NCBI GenBank assembly: GCA_001023575.1
Contig: CP011489.1
Span: 744,001 to 808,000, forward strand
Origin: Actinobacteria bacterium IMCC26256
GTDB lineage: Bacteria > Actinomycetota > Acidimicrobiia > IMCC26256
Length of the DNA: 64,000 nucleotides
Reading direction: 5' to 3'
Shown here piece by piece: positions 7,522 to 16,532 of the stretch (position 1 is its first letter; every line of letters starts with the position of its first letter). The notes beneath the pieces are model-generated. The model was not told the origin of the DNA, made no database searches, and saw only the letters and a list, made by a program, of their open reading frames with translations. Both the position numbers and the translations under genes were made by a program.

Positions 7522-9048
7522 CTAAAGATTGCCGATTTGGTCCCCAAGAATGATTTCCATCAACTCTGTCTGGCTTCGTACTCCAACCTTATGAAAAATC
7601 GCAGAGAGATAGTTGCGTATCGTTCCATTTGAGAGATGGAGGGTTCGCGACATCGTCTGCACTCGGTATCCATCTGCGAGGAGGCTAATTATTTGGCGCT
7701 CGCGCTCTGTGAGCCGATATGCATCAACCAATCTTTGAATTCCTCGAGCGTTGATTGGGTTACCTAGAAACTCCTCTCTGGGTTCTTCGTTTATTACTGC
7801 TTGCGTAATCGCTGCGAGGCGCTCCTCGAATCCAACCTCACTCGCAGACGAAATAGAGGCTCGACTAGTAATGCTTAGCCAACCTGACGGCATCCCCATA
7901 GGGCGATCAAAAGTGGCTTCGACGGAGAAGTAACCTCCCTGCACGTCAGGTGCGCGAAAGCGTAGATGGAGAGTGGTCTTCGCAGATTCACCGCTACGCA
8001 CATTCTCACCTACAAGCAGAAATGCCGCTAGATCTGATGGGTGGACATTAGGCAGCACAGAGAATCCAAGAAGATTCACATCACTCTCAACTAATTTCTC
8101 AGGCTCAGGGACGATGAACTGCAGCCTCCAATCGTGATCAATTAATGCATATGTATAGATGTTTTCTGGGATATCGGTAGCCATCAGCGATCGGAGTGAG
8201 AGGTTTTGATCTCTCCAACTAAATTCAGATTCAATTGGGGAGTCGGTTACGTAGGCAACTAAATACCTACGCTTGGAGACTCTTCGTTCGGCAGCACCGA
8301 TTGTGATGGTTCGTTCGATTAAAGGGTCCTCTGGTACCAAAGTTGTGATTGTAAATGAGTCAATATCTCCCGCGAGAACATCGCCGGCTCGAGTCATTGA
8401 GTCTCTGATTCCAAAGTCTTCTTGAAGCCCCAGTGAGATTGGTGCTCCGATTAGGTCTGCACGCTCGAAGCCAATTAGTTCGGCGTATGCATGGTTCAAA
8501 GCAACATATCGTTTCGATGAAGAATCAATCAACGCTGCCCCAATAGCGGCATCTGCAAGAGATCCCGTGGTGAGAGCATGTGCAAGTTCAATGACATCGG
8601 AGGGTTCACTATGCGGGTTCTGAAGAAGTATTTCCTGCTCGCTCCATGTGACTCTCATAAACTTTCGTGGTGAAATCCCAGGTCCACCCGTGGCTCGCGC
8701 AATTACTGAAAAGAGGACTGGCTTATCTCTATTATCGAAAAAAACTGCTTCAGTTTTATACTCAGAGATTAAACCGGCAGCTAGTTGCTGGTACTTGGTG
8801 AGACCGTCCATGTTGACGTCATTGGTAGTGCCTTTGCCGTTCATGGCGTCACCAATCTGCACGCCGATGCGCTCCGCGTCCCTCGCAGCAGACTCATTCA
8901 TATCGATGATGATCACGTTGTCAGGGTCCGTAATATCAGCGAGGGCAAACGGCTCTTCCCTATCCAATGCTTTAGATGAGAGAGGTTGGTTAGGCCAAGA
9001 GGAGTTATCTCGCTCGCGTCTCGAACCCTCATCAAGCAAGTCGGTCAA
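7522..9048 (-). CDS. PAS-domain LuxR-family transcriptional regulator
   Basis: A 508-residue regulator. The last 65 residues are a LuxR/GerE helix-turn-helix (LTERERQIISLLADGY ... LSNGTIRNYLSAIFHKVGV). Ahead of it are PAS-like sensory regions: one near 165-260 (ALIDSSSKRYVALNHAYAELIGF) and one near 300-400. There is no receiver domain and no phosphorylation-site Asp pattern at the N-terminus, so it is probably a one-component sensor of a small molecule or redox signal. The start is a TTG preceded by AGGGGGG; an ATG further in is possible. It lies upstream of the LLM oxidoreductase and hydrolase, which are candidate targets by position only. Confidence 0.82.
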   Translation of the reverse strand: MTDLLDEGSRRERDNSSWPNQPLSSKALDREEPFALADITDPDNVIIIDMNESAARDAERIGVQIGDAMNGKGTTNDVNMDGLTKYQQLAAGLISEYKTEAVFFDNRDKPVLFSVIARATGGPGISPRKFMRVTWSEQEILLQNPHSEPSDVIELAHALTTGSLADAAIGAALIDSSSKRYVALNHAYAELIGFERADLIGAPISLGLQEDFGIRDSMTRAGDVLAGDIDSFTITTLVPEDPLIERTITIGAAERRVSKRRYLVAYVTDSPIESEFSWRDQNLSLRSLMATDIPENIYTYALIDHDWRLQFIVPEPEKLVESDVNLLGFSVLPNVHPSDLAAFLLVGENVRSGESAKTTLHLRFRAPDVQGGYFSVEATFDRPMGMPSGWLSITSRASISSASEVGFEERLAAITQAVINEEPREEFLGNPINARGIQRLVDAYRLTERERQIISLLADGYRVQTMSRTLHLSNGTIRNYLSAIFHKVGVRSQTELMEIILGDQIGNL

Positions 9049-9161
9049 CTGCCCCCCTAATTAGCGCCAAAATCTAAGAAGCACGAGCATAGAGGAATAT
9101 GCAAGAGCAGCGATCCAATTTCAGCCGCCACTTTTGCCTTCATTATCGAGTACGGCTCTAC

Positions 9162-9863
9162 TCAGACCGACTCTGCGGAGACCCATCGATCGAGCGTGGG
9201 TCCGCTCTCAAAGGAGGTGATGAGTGCGTACCTCGGCGCATTACCGGGATGCACAACTACATGCCAAAGACGCTGAGTATCGACAAGAAAGCGAGAGCCT
9301 CGATGAAGCGGCACTCGCTTCTCAGTAGACGGATCAGGTAGGCCATCATCCCCGCTATCCATGAGGAGCATGTAGGAATTTGGGTTGTCGGTGAGTTCCA
9401 CCCAAGACCTCACCACCCAACCATCGCTCTCAGGATTGAACCGATTGTTGTCGTCGCGGTGTAGCTGGCGAATCGCTGCTTCGCGATCCTGTGGCTCAAG
9501 TTTTATTATGCGAACACGCCCAAAGTTTGCACCAACCCCTGAGACGTAGTCCCGAAGTGTGGGGCAGAGTGCTGCGTTACTCGTAAATATTGCATCTTTG
9601 TCGGGGTGCTCGTCATCTGCAGACCAGAACCCTCGGCAATCCAATTGCCCATCGGTGGTGGCGATGGGTGCGAAGTTGGTATCGCCACCGCTCTTCCAAT
9701 CCATGTACTCGAGAGAGAGGTACTCAGATTCATCTATCTCGAATGGCACATCTCGGAGCTGCACAACGCCGGAGGCTGTGAGCGCATCTAGTCGAGGGTG
9801 TGGAGTAACGAGAGGGATAGCGACGGACCAGTGCTCTTGAGTGGGCCAGAAAGCAGTTGTCAT
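9162..9863 (-). CDS. Aspartyl/asparaginyl beta-hydroxylase-like 2OG-Fe(II) protein
   Basis: A 233-residue protein with the iron-binding layout of cupin-fold 2-oxoglutarate oxygenases of the aspartyl/asparaginyl beta-hydroxylase type. HxD is HRD at 135-137, a distal histidine is in LWHVVVH (201 or 205), and the 2OG-binding arginine is probably R211 in APRYALI. Spacing fits the family. There is no fused TPR or transmembrane part. Related bacterial proteins hydroxylate amino acids or peptides, but the substrate cannot be told. The gene appears monocistronic with its own promoter box 6 nt before the ATG. Confidence 0.65.
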   Translation of the reverse strand: MTTAFWPTQEHWSVAIPLVTPHPRLDALTASGVVQLRDVPFEIDESEYLSLEYMDWKSGGDTNFAPIATTDGQLDCRGFWSADDEHPDKDAIFTSNAALCPTLRDYVSGVGANFGRVRIIKLEPQDREAAIRQLHRDDNNRFNPESDGWVVRSWVELTDNPNSYMLLMDSGDDGLPDPSTEKRVPLHRGSRFLVDTQRLWHVVVHPGNAPRYALITSFESGPTLDRWVSAESV

Positions 9864-9869
9864 TGCTTC

Positions 9870-9875
9870 AGTCTA
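9870..9875 (-). promoter_or_regulatory. Candidate -10 box (TAGACT) for a leaderless transcript
   Basis: On the minus strand TAGACT ends 6 nt before the ATG of the 2OG-oxygenase-like gene, so transcription would begin at or next to the start codon. There is no Shine-Dalgarno. No convincing -35 was found. Confidence 0.4.
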
Positions 9876-9912
9876 GGGATATGAGAGCAAATGGTGTGCT
9901 CTGTGGCGAAGA

Positions 9913-10977
9913 TCAATCGGCCGCAGCGAATGCGTCAAGTATCGCCTCTCGCCATGCCGGTAATAGAGCGCAGCCTTCATCTCCTGTGCGCCCAATCCTC
10001 ACTAGTACAAGGTCTAGCGCAGGGCATACCAATATGCACTGGCCTTCATGGCCGTTCCCCCAGAATGACCCATAGCGATCCTCGGAGACCCACCAATGGT
10101 TCCCATAGAGATAGCCATTGGCTTCATCCCGAGAGAGTGGAGTTCTAGCGTGGTCAACCCATCCCTCCGGCAGAATCTGCTCGCCGCGCCAGACTCCATC
10201 GCGCAGGTAGAGAAGTCCAAAACGTGCAAAATCGAGTGCAGTCGCATAGACAAAAGTTGAGGCAACCCAAGTGCCGGCATCGTCAATGGTTGCGCGAGCG
10301 CTCGACATGCCGATTGGGTCGAGGAGTCGAGACTGCAGAAACTCATCGATGCGGGTCTCTGGAGCGAGGGCATGTGAGGCAATGGCCGAGAGAATGTTGG
10401 AGGTGCCGCTTGAGTACGCATAACGCGAATTCGGTGGCGCCTCGGCAGGGCTCTTCTCCGCAAAGCCGGCTACATCGTCTCGTCCCTCCCCGAAAAGCAT
10501 CGCCACCACATCAGATGGAGCATCGACGCTGTATACCTCGCTCCACTTGAGCCCGTCTCGCATAGCAAGCAGATCTGCAGTTCTGATGCTCTGCCTCGGG
10601 TCTCCAGGATTCGACCACGCATCAACCGGTGCTGGGGCATCGAGAACAAGACGACCATCTGAGACGAGCATCCCGATAACTGCGTGCAGCATCGACTTAG
10701 CAAGCGACCATGAGAGTAGCGGAGTCTCCTTAGTTATCTCTTCGCCATTGCCCTCAAAAGAGGGGAGACGGTTTGCATAGCGCTGCGCTACGACCTTTCC
10801 TTTATGGACGATGACAACGCCAAAGGTCTCGTGAAATAGAGATTCAGGGTCGAACATCTCGTTTAAGAGCGCCTCGATCTCGACACCTTTTGGCAACTCA
10901 GCGGTTGGCCAGTCGGCGCCTGGATATGGAGTCTCCTCCGGCTGATGTGGAAGAGCGATCAATGGTGCCTGATTCAC
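9913..10977 (-). CDS. Serine hydrolase of the beta-lactamase (class C) / esterase family
   Basis: A 354-residue penicillin-binding-like serine hydrolase. The SxxK nucleophile motif is SLAK at 91-94, the YxN position reads YSS at 188-190, and the third motif is HEG at 310-312. YSSG with SLAKS is the pattern of 6-aminohexanoate-dimer hydrolase-like and EstB-type esterases rather than true beta-lactamases. No signal peptide, so cytosolic. GTG start with AGGGA 6 nt upstream. It follows the acyl-CoA dehydrogenase on the same strand with a 14-bp gap, so they are probably co-transcribed; it may cleave an ester or amide whose acid then enters beta-oxidation. Confidence 0.85.
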   Translation of the reverse strand: MNQAPLIALPHQPEETPYPGADWPTAELPKGVEIEALLNEMFDPESLFHETFGVVIVHKGKVVAQRYANRLPSFEGNGEEITKETPLLSWSLAKSMLHAVIGMLVSDGRLVLDAPAPVDAWSNPGDPRQSIRTADLLAMRDGLKWSEVYSVDAPSDVVAMLFGEGRDDVAGFAEKSPAEAPPNSRYAYSSGTSNILSAIASHALAPETRIDEFLQSRLLDPIGMSSARATIDDAGTWVASTFVYATALDFARFGLLYLRDGVWRGEQILPEGWVDHARTPLSRDEANGYLYGNHWWVSEDRYGSFWGNGHEGQCILVCPALDLVLVRIGRTGDEGCALLPAWREAILDAFAAAD

Positions 10978-10991
10978 GCTAAATCCCTGCT

Positions 10992-12212
10992 TTAGATCGG
11001 CAAGTTTCCTGTCGCAGTTCGTGTCGTGCCCTGGTCTCGGAATGCAGCGATAGTGCGCTCGGCGGTGCGCATCATGTGAATCTCGTCGGCTCCATCTGCA
11101 AAGCGTGCCCAGCGAGCATTCATGTACATATCAGCCAAAGGAGAGTCCTTTGAGTAACCAAGTGCACCGTGGACCTGAATTGCGCGATCGATGATGCGGC
11201 ATAGGGAGTTGGCGACAAAGTGCTTCGTCATAGAGACCTCAGACTTGAAGTCTTCTTTGCGGTCGATCTTGTATGCAGAGTGGAGCACCATGAGCTTGCA
11301 CTGGTAGAGCTCAATGGCCGAGTCTGCGATTAACCACTGGATGCCCTGCTTCTCCGCGAGGAAGGAACCGTGTGAATAGCGCGTGAGCGAGCGCTCAACC
11401 ATTAGGTCGAGGGCAGTCTCAGCCTGCGCGATCCAGCGCATGCAGTGAGCGAGGCGTGCAGGGCCAAGTCGGAATTGACCGAGGAGGTGCCCCTGGCCGC
11501 GCCCGCCGAGCATCTGATCTTTGTGGACCCGCAGATCTTCGATGAGGATCTCTGAGTGCCCGGTACTCCCGTGCATCGTCTCTATCTCGCGTACTTCGTT
11601 CCATCCCTCAGAGGGGAGGTCGATGATAAAGGCAGTATTTGCAGCCTGTGGAAGATCAGGGTCGTCCTCTGTTCGGCAGATAAGGATCGCAAAGTTGGCG
11701 CGATTTGCTCCACTAATAAACCACTTGTGTCCGTTGATGACCCACTCGTCACCGTCCTCATACGCTCGAGTTTGAATAAGCGTCGGGTCTGACCCCGCGA
11801 CCTCAGGCTCCGTCATCGCAAAGCATGAGCGGCCGTATCCGTCGCAGAGAAGTTTGAGGTACTTCTCTTTCTGCGCATCGGTGCCCCAATGTAGGAGGGT
11901 ATTCATGTTTCCCTCGTCGGGGGCCTGGCAGTTAAGTGCGTATGGACCAAAGCGCGACTTGGCCGCCTCAGCCTGGACCATCGCAAGCTCAACGTGGCTA
12001 AGGCCCATGCCTCCCCACTCTTTGGGCATCTGCGGCAACCAGAGACCGCGTGCTTTTGCCTCTGTGCGCATCTTGATGATGCCGGCGATCAGCGACTCAC
12101 GGTTGTTCTCATCGATGGCTTGCTCTGCTGGTCGCACTACCTCGTCGATGAACTGGCGGACCTGAATGCGTATCGCTTCGAGTTCGGGTGAGAGTGAGAA
12201 ATCAATTGACAT
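10992..12212 (-). CDS. Acyl-CoA dehydrogenase, ACAD10/11-like
   Basis: An FAD-dependent acyl-CoA dehydrogenase of 406 residues. N-terminal helical domain (IDFSLSPELEAIRIQVRQF), the middle beta domain with SCFAMTEPEVAGSDPT and WVINGHKWFISGA, and the C-terminal helical FAD domain ending in the typical QVHGALGYS and GADEIH segments. The 'PDEGNM' and 'GRSCFAMTEP' wording resembles the ACAD10/11 subgroup, whose human members are fused to a kinase; a separate kinase of that type lies at 15452. The ATG at 12212 is chosen from family alignment; an open frame extends to 12272. Electrons would pass to the ETF encoded at 13.5-15.4 kb. Confidence 0.92.
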   Translation of the reverse strand: MSIDFSLSPELEAIRIQVRQFIDEVVRPAEQAIDENNRESLIAGIIKMRTEAKARGLWLPQMPKEWGGMGLSHVELAMVQAEAAKSRFGPYALNCQAPDEGNMNTLLHWGTDAQKEKYLKLLCDGYGRSCFAMTEPEVAGSDPTLIQTRAYEDGDEWVINGHKWFISGANRANFAILICRTEDDPDLPQAANTAFIIDLPSEGWNEVREIETMHGSTGHSEILIEDLRVHKDQMLGGRGQGHLLGQFRLGPARLAHCMRWIAQAETALDLMVERSLTRYSHGSFLAEKQGIQWLIADSAIELYQCKLMVLHSAYKIDRKEDFKSEVSMTKHFVANSLCRIIDRAIQVHGALGYSKDSPLADMYMNARWARFADGADEIHMMRTAERTIAAFRDQGTTRTATGNLPI

Positions 12213-12395
12213 GTCTTTAGCATCACCGAGCAGAGGCCTCACGGTCAAGGCGAGGGTTATGAGCAGGGTCATTGGGCCCTAGCACCGCGGAGTGAGCGCC
12301 TTTGTGCGAGAGTTAGTTACTGACCGAGATTTGAGGCTCGGCGGTTAAGTAATACCTGTCTGCGAGAGATCATTTTGAGGGAATCAGGGGGATAT

Positions 12396-13448
12396 ATGCG
12401 CGCCGTAGTTGCAGAGAATCGTCGTTTGATAGTGCGGGATTACTCAGAACCGGTACCCGAGGCCGGAGAGATATTGGTAGCGGTACGCGCCTGTGGAATC
12501 TGTGGATCCGATCTGCACACACTCGCACATGGAGATGAGGTTGCCTCATTAGGGGAGGCGCTTGGAGCCGACACAGGGTTCGACCCGGCGCTGCCTTATG
12601 TGCTCGGGCACGAGTTCTGTGGAGAGGTCCTTGATGCTGGAGCGGAGACCTTTGGTTTTGAGGCAGGGGACCTTGTCGTATCGATGCCATTTTTGCTCAG
12701 GCCGAGTGGGTTGGTGCCCCTCGGGTTCGCGAATGCTGCGCCGGGTGGATACGCAGAGAGAATGGTGCTTACCGGCGGAATCTGTTTAAAGGTTCCAAAC
12801 GGTCTTGACCATCGACGCGCTGCACTTACAGAGCCGATGGCCGTCGCGCTACATGCTGTTAATAAGTCTGGAATTAAACAGGGTGATGCCGCAGTCATAG
12901 TTGGCTGCGGTCCTATCGGGCTTGCGATGATTCCGTGGCTTCGTCTTCGAGGAATCGAGCCGATAGTTGCAGCTGATTTCTCCGCTAAACGCCGCGCACT
13001 TGCGCTTGAGTTAGGTGCCGATTTAGCGGTGGACCCGCGAGATGAATCGGTAACGGATGCTTGGCGCCGAGTTGATGGCGCCAAAGAGCTTGTTATCTTT
13101 GAGGCTGTCGGCACCCCTGGGATGATCGACTCAGTTGTCTCGATGGCCCCGAGCCGCGCGCGTCTCCTAATCGCAGGGGTCTGCATGCCCCCGGATACTT
13201 TCCGCCCCTTTGTGGCGATCGTCAAAGAGCTGAGTATTCAGTTCGTTTACTGCTACGACGGCGACGAGTTCGCAGCCACTCTCCGAGCAATAGCTGAGGG
13301 CGAGGTAGTGGTTGACTCCCTAATCACTGGGACCGTAGGGTTCGACGGCGTCTCTGAGGCATTCCGCCTGCTCGGGGACCCGGAAGACCACGTGAAGATA
13401 CTCATCGAGCCGGGTTCAGGGCCTGAGGTGCTCCACGTTTCGACTTAG
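12396..13448 (+). CDS. Zinc-type medium-chain alcohol dehydrogenase
   Basis: A 350-residue MDR-family NAD(P)-dependent dehydrogenase. The catalytic zinc ligands are in CGICGSDLH (residues 33-41) and GHE (71-73). The Rossmann motif is VIVGCGPIGLAM. The four-cysteine structural-zinc lobe is missing: the region after GHEFCGEVL has no cysteine cluster. The ATG at 12396 follows GGGGGA at proper spacing; an in-frame ATG at 12375 lacks one. Threonine/sorbitol dehydrogenase-like enzymes are the nearest well-known relatives, but substrate is not predictable. It stands 103 bp before etfB and may be independent of it. Confidence 0.85.
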   Translation: MRAVVAENRRLIVRDYSEPVPEAGEILVAVRACGICGSDLHTLAHGDEVASLGEALGADTGFDPALPYVLGHEFCGEVLDAGAETFGFEAGDLVVSMPFLLRPSGLVPLGFANAAPGGYAERMVLTGGICLKVPNGLDHRRAALTEPMAVALHAVNKSGIKQGDAAVIVGCGPIGLAMIPWLRLRGIEPIVAADFSAKRRALALELGADLAVDPRDESVTDAWRRVDGAKELVIFEAVGTPGMIDSVVSMAPSRARLLIAGVCMPPDTFRPFVAIVKELSIQFVYCYDGDEFAATLRAIAEGEVVVDSLITGTVGFDGVSEAFRLLGDPEDHVKILIEPGSGPEVLHVST

Positions 13449-13551
13449 AGCCCGCTAATCGGTAACTATTCCACTACGAAGTAGGCACTAGTTAGTTTCT
13501 TCTTGAGGCTTGGCCCCACCGGCTTCATTACCTAAGTAAAGGATGAGAATT

Positions 13552-14319
13552 ATGAATGTCGTTGTCTGCGTGAAGCAGATCCCCGATCCTGCGGTACCCG
13601 GGGAACTGACCTCTGATAATCGTCTCAAGCGCGATGGCGCTAAGGCAATCCTGGACGAGTCCGACTCATATGGTGTTGAGATGGCGCTGCAGTTAGTCGA
13701 TAAGGCTGGCTCAGGGGAGGTAATCCTCGTATCGATGGCCCCTAACGGTGAGGTCTCCGGACTTCGTCAGGCACTTGCGATGGGCGCAGCGCGCGCCATC
13801 CTCATCTCCGATGATGCTCTCGCTGGAGCGGATGCGCTTACAACCTCGAAGGTAATTGCGAAGGCAGTTGAGCGTGCAGGTGGCGTTGATCTTGTCCTCG
13901 CTGCTACCGAGTCCTCTGATGGCTATACCGGCACAGTCCCCGCACAGGTTGCAGAGTTGCTCGGGTGGCCATCACTCACATTCGCAAAGCATGTTGAGAT
14001 TGCCGATGGCAAGGTCACTATCCAACGTCAGACGGAGAATGGCTACGACGTAGTCGCTGCATCGCTCCCTGCGGTTGTGAGTGTGACAGCAGGTGTTGTT
14101 GAGCCTCGCTACCCATCTTTTAAGGGAATCATGGCTGCAAAGTCGAAGCCACTTGATCAAGTAACTGCCGCCGATCTTGGGCTCAACTCGATCTCGGCCG
14201 GGCAGAGCATTGTCTCTGTTGATGCAGCACCTGCTCGCCAGGCTGGCGAGAAGGTGGAGGATGACGGCACTGCTTTTGAGCGCATCGTCACCTACCTCGA
14301 AGAGTTGAAGGTCATCTGA
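13552..14319 (+). CDS. etfB: Electron transfer flavoprotein beta subunit
   Basis: The AMP-binding subunit of ETF, which accepts electrons from acyl-CoA dehydrogenases and passes them to the quinone pool through ETF-quinone oxidoreductase. It starts MNVVVCVKQIPDP, has the DESDSYGVEMALQL segment and the AATESSDGYTGTVPAQVAELLGWP ETF-beta signature split over about residues 118-140. Length of 255 is normal. I choose ATG 13552 because AAAGG at 13538 is 9 nt upstream; the ATG at 13543 directly abuts it. etfA follows after 92 bp containing two hairpins. Confidence 0.96.
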   Translation: MNVVVCVKQIPDPAVPGELTSDNRLKRDGAKAILDESDSYGVEMALQLVDKAGSGEVILVSMAPNGEVSGLRQALAMGAARAILISDDALAGADALTTSKVIAKAVERAGGVDLVLAATESSDGYTGTVPAQVAELLGWPSLTFAKHVEIADGKVTIQRQTENGYDVVAASLPAVVSVTAGVVEPRYPSFKGIMAAKSKPLDQVTAADLGLNSISAGQSIVSVDAAPARQAGEKVEDDGTAFERIVTYLEELKVI

Positions 14320-14338
14320 CGCATAGCGTCTAAGTATC

Positions 14339-14357
14339 TCGCGTGGGTGTCACGCGA
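14339..14357 (+). terminator. Hairpin between etfB and etfA (partial terminator or processing site)
   Basis: TCGCGTG (14339-14345) pairs perfectly with CACGCGA (14351-14357) around a 5-nt loop, followed by TTTGTT. The short T-rich tail suggests weak termination, which could lower etfA relative to etfB or stabilise the upstream message. Confidence 0.45.
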
Positions 14358-14367
14358 TTTGTTCCTA

Positions 14368-14382
14368 GCGCATAGTTTGCGC
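14368..14382 (+). other. Second small hairpin in the etfB-etfA gap
   Basis: GCGCA (14368-14372) pairs with TGCGC (14378-14382) around a 5-nt loop. It sits about 15 nt ahead of the AAAGGAG ribosome-binding site of etfA and might influence its translation. Confidence 0.3.
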
Positions 14383-14411
14383 GATCAGGATAAAAAAAGG
14401 AGTCGAGAGAC

Positions 14412-15371
14412 ATGAAGATTTGGATCTTTGCCGAGAGTGAGAATGGTGCGCCTACAACGGCGACACTTGAGATGGTTACAAAGGCCCGCGAACTTGGCGG
14501 CACACTAGAGGCTGTCTATGTTGGGACCGATGTAGCCAGTGTCGCTACTGGGCTCGGCGAGCATGGTGTAACGAAGGTATTCGGAGTCGACCCCGATGGA
14601 GTGCTCGCTGGCGTGGTCGGCGCTGCAGCAATAGCGGGTCTCATCGGCGCTGAGGCTCCAGACTTGATCCTCTTCGCACAGACCTACGATGGCCGTGATG
14701 CGATTGGTCGTCTCTCCGCACGCCTTGACCGAACTGTTCTGACAAACGGGATGTCGCTCACTGTTGAGGGAGATTCGGTAAGAGTCGGTACCGCTATTTT
14801 CGGTGGAGCACAGTTGGTAGACACCTTGTTTGAGGGCGAGAAGCCTTACCTTGCAGCTATCCGACCCAAGTCCTTTGTGGCCGCTCCCGGTGGTGCTGCC
14901 ACTCCAGAGATTGTTGCTGTCGGTGCGGTCGATGCTGGACGAGCAGGCGAGGCAAAGATACTTGAGCGCCATGTCGAGGAGCGCGAAGGGCCAAAGCTTG
15001 AGGAGGCAGTTGTTGTTGTCTCCGGTGGTCGTGGAATCGGCGAGGCTGCTAACTACGAGCCTCTTGTCGAGCAACTCGCGAATCTTCTCAGCGGTGCATC
15101 TGGAGCATCGCGTGCGATTGTTGACGCTGGTTGGGTTCCGTACTCGAAGCAGGTAGGGCAGACCGGTAAGACCGTGAAGCCGAAGCTCTACATTGCACTC
15201 GGAATCTCTGGTGCGACGCAGCACATGGTCGGAATGAAGGGATCGGACAACATCATCGCAGTCAACAAAGATGGCGAGGCCCCGATCTTCTCAGTAGCAG
15301 ACCTTGGAATCGTCGGCGACCTAACAAAGGTTGTTCCTGCACTAATTGAGGCGATCAAAGCTCGAGGCTGA
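14412..15371 (+). CDS. etfA: Electron transfer flavoprotein alpha subunit
   Basis: The FAD-binding subunit of ETF, 319 residues. The N-terminal domain starts MKIWIFAESENGAP. The C-terminal FAD domain carries GASRAIVDAGWVPYSKQVGQ, TGKTVKPKLYIALGISGA and NDKD-like INVNKDGEAPIF wording (here IIAVNKDGEAPIFSVAD), the standard ETF-alpha signature. AAAGGAG lies 9 nt before the ATG. It forms an operon with etfB and is closed by a strong hairpin terminator. It serves the acyl-CoA dehydrogenase at 11 kb and others outside the window. Confidence 0.97.
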   Translation: MKIWIFAESENGAPTTATLEMVTKARELGGTLEAVYVGTDVASVATGLGEHGVTKVFGVDPDGVLAGVVGAAAIAGLIGAEAPDLILFAQTYDGRDAIGRLSARLDRTVLTNGMSLTVEGDSVRVGTAIFGGAQLVDTLFEGEKPYLAAIRPKSFVAAPGGAATPEIVAVGAVDAGRAGEAKILERHVEEREGPKLEEAVVVVSGGRGIGEAANYEPLVEQLANLLSGASGASRAIVDAGWVPYSKQVGQTGKTVKPKLYIALGISGATQHMVGMKGSDNIIAVNKDGEAPIFSVADLGIVGDLTKVVPALIEAIKARG

Positions 15372-15402
15372 TCCACTCGGATTCAGAACTTAGAAGTACG
15401 AA

Positions 15403-15430
15403 AGAGGGGCGGCCTGCGGGCCGCCCCTCT
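15403..15430 (+). terminator. Strong GC-rich hairpin after etfA
   Basis: A perfect 12-bp stem, AGAGGGGCGGCC (15403-15414) with GGCCGCCCCTCT (15419-15430), around a 4-nt loop. There is no long T-run after it, common for GC-rich actinobacterial terminators. It ends the etfBA operon, and the next gene's ATG is only 22 nt beyond it. Confidence 0.8.
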
Positions 15431-15451
15431 CGCGTGCGAGTATCTGCAGCA

Positions 15452-16516
15452 ATGACTACGAGTGATGCAATCCGCGAACCACTTGTTGACCCGGTACTTC
15501 TTGGGCGCTGGCTTGATGAGGCTGGGCTCGGCGGTACTGGTGAACCAGAGATTGAGCGCATAACCACAGGGCATTCGAACGAAGTATTTCTCGTGAGGCG
15601 CGGGGGAGTGGAGTGGGTACTCCGCCGCCCTCCTCGTACCCCGCTCTCGCCAACCGCACATGACATGGCGCGCGAGTTTCAGTTGCTCTCTGCGCTTAGT
15701 GCCTCTAACGCTGTGGGCGCCGGCCATGCGCTGCCGCAGGTGCCTATACCTGAACCAGTGGCCTTCTCTCCCGATGCGCTTGGTGCGCCTGCATATTTGA
15801 TGCAGCCTCTAGACGGGTTGGTAGTGCGCGAGTCCATGCCTCCACTATTCGCGGCAGATCCAGAGGCCCCCACTGCAATCGCGCACTCGTTGATCGATCT
15901 TCTTGTGACGATTCATGCAGTTGATTGGCGCGCCGCCGGTTTGGTCGAGTTTGGCCGGCCAGATGGTTACCTAACCCGTCAGGTGCCGCGCTGGACAGGG
16001 CAGCTAGATCGATATCGCACACGCGCGCTCCCAGAGGTAGATGAAGCAGCGGCCTGGCTCGCTAGCAACACACCCGAGATGCAGTCGCCAACAATTATTC
16101 ATGGCGATTACAAACTCGACAATGTGATGTTCGCTCCCTCTCTGCCGGTATCGCCACTCGCGGTTCTTGATTGGGAGCAGGCGACTATCGGCGACCCGCT
16201 AGTTGATCTCGGCTGGCTACTCGGGCTCTGGTGCGATCCAGGGGACTCTCCTGTTTTCGGAGGAGCAAATGCGGCACTACTTGGGCATGGCGAGGTACCG
16301 ACTCGCGCTGAGATGAGCGCACGCTACGCAGAGGCATCGGGGCGTGACCTCACTCATCTTGATTTCTACTGCGTGCTCGGTCTCTTCAAACTCGCATGCG
16401 TTATGGAGGGCTCGTACGCGCGTTTCAAGAACGGAACTAGCGACGATGCTCTCTTCTCATTCCTAGAGGAGGGTGTACCCGCTCTAGCGCGGCGCGCGTT
16501 GGAGTTCGCTACCTAG
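15452..16516 (+). CDS. APH-family kinase, ACAD10/11 N-domain type
   Basis: A 354-residue aminoglycoside-phosphotransferase-fold protein. Brenner motif HGDYKLDNV at about 217-225 and the metal-binding LDWEQATIGDPLVDLGW at about 239-255 are those of the kinase domain fused to acyl-CoA dehydrogenase in human ACAD10/11 and of bacterial LvaA. Members phosphorylate 4-hydroxyacyl-CoA so that the partner dehydrogenase can eliminate phosphate (established for ACAD11 and Lva systems; here inferred). ATG 15452 is preferred to 15434, which abuts the terminator. The separate ACAD10/11-like dehydrogenase is at 11-12.2 kb. Not an antibiotic-resistance gene. Confidence 0.82.
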   Translation: MTTSDAIREPLVDPVLLGRWLDEAGLGGTGEPEIERITTGHSNEVFLVRRGGVEWVLRRPPRTPLSPTAHDMAREFQLLSALSASNAVGAGHALPQVPIPEPVAFSPDALGAPAYLMQPLDGLVVRESMPPLFAADPEAPTAIAHSLIDLLVTIHAVDWRAAGLVEFGRPDGYLTRQVPRWTGQLDRYRTRALPEVDEAAAWLASNTPEMQSPTIIHGDYKLDNVMFAPSLPVSPLAVLDWEQATIGDPLVDLGWLLGLWCDPGDSPVFGGANAALLGHGEVPTRAEMSARYAEASGRDLTHLDFYCVLGLFKLACVMEGSYARFKNGTSDDALFSFLEEGVPALARRALEFAT

Positions 16517-16532
16517 TCAACCGTTTGCTTGG

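Noticed and set aside
9913-10977. Antibiotic-resistance beta-lactamase
   Set aside because: SLAKS with YSSG and HEG motifs fits esterase/6-aminohexanoate hydrolase-like members, and no signal peptide is present.
14505-15224. Minus-strand 239-residue frame opposite etfA
   Set aside because: It is entirely antisense to a well-conserved gene and has no recognisable domain.
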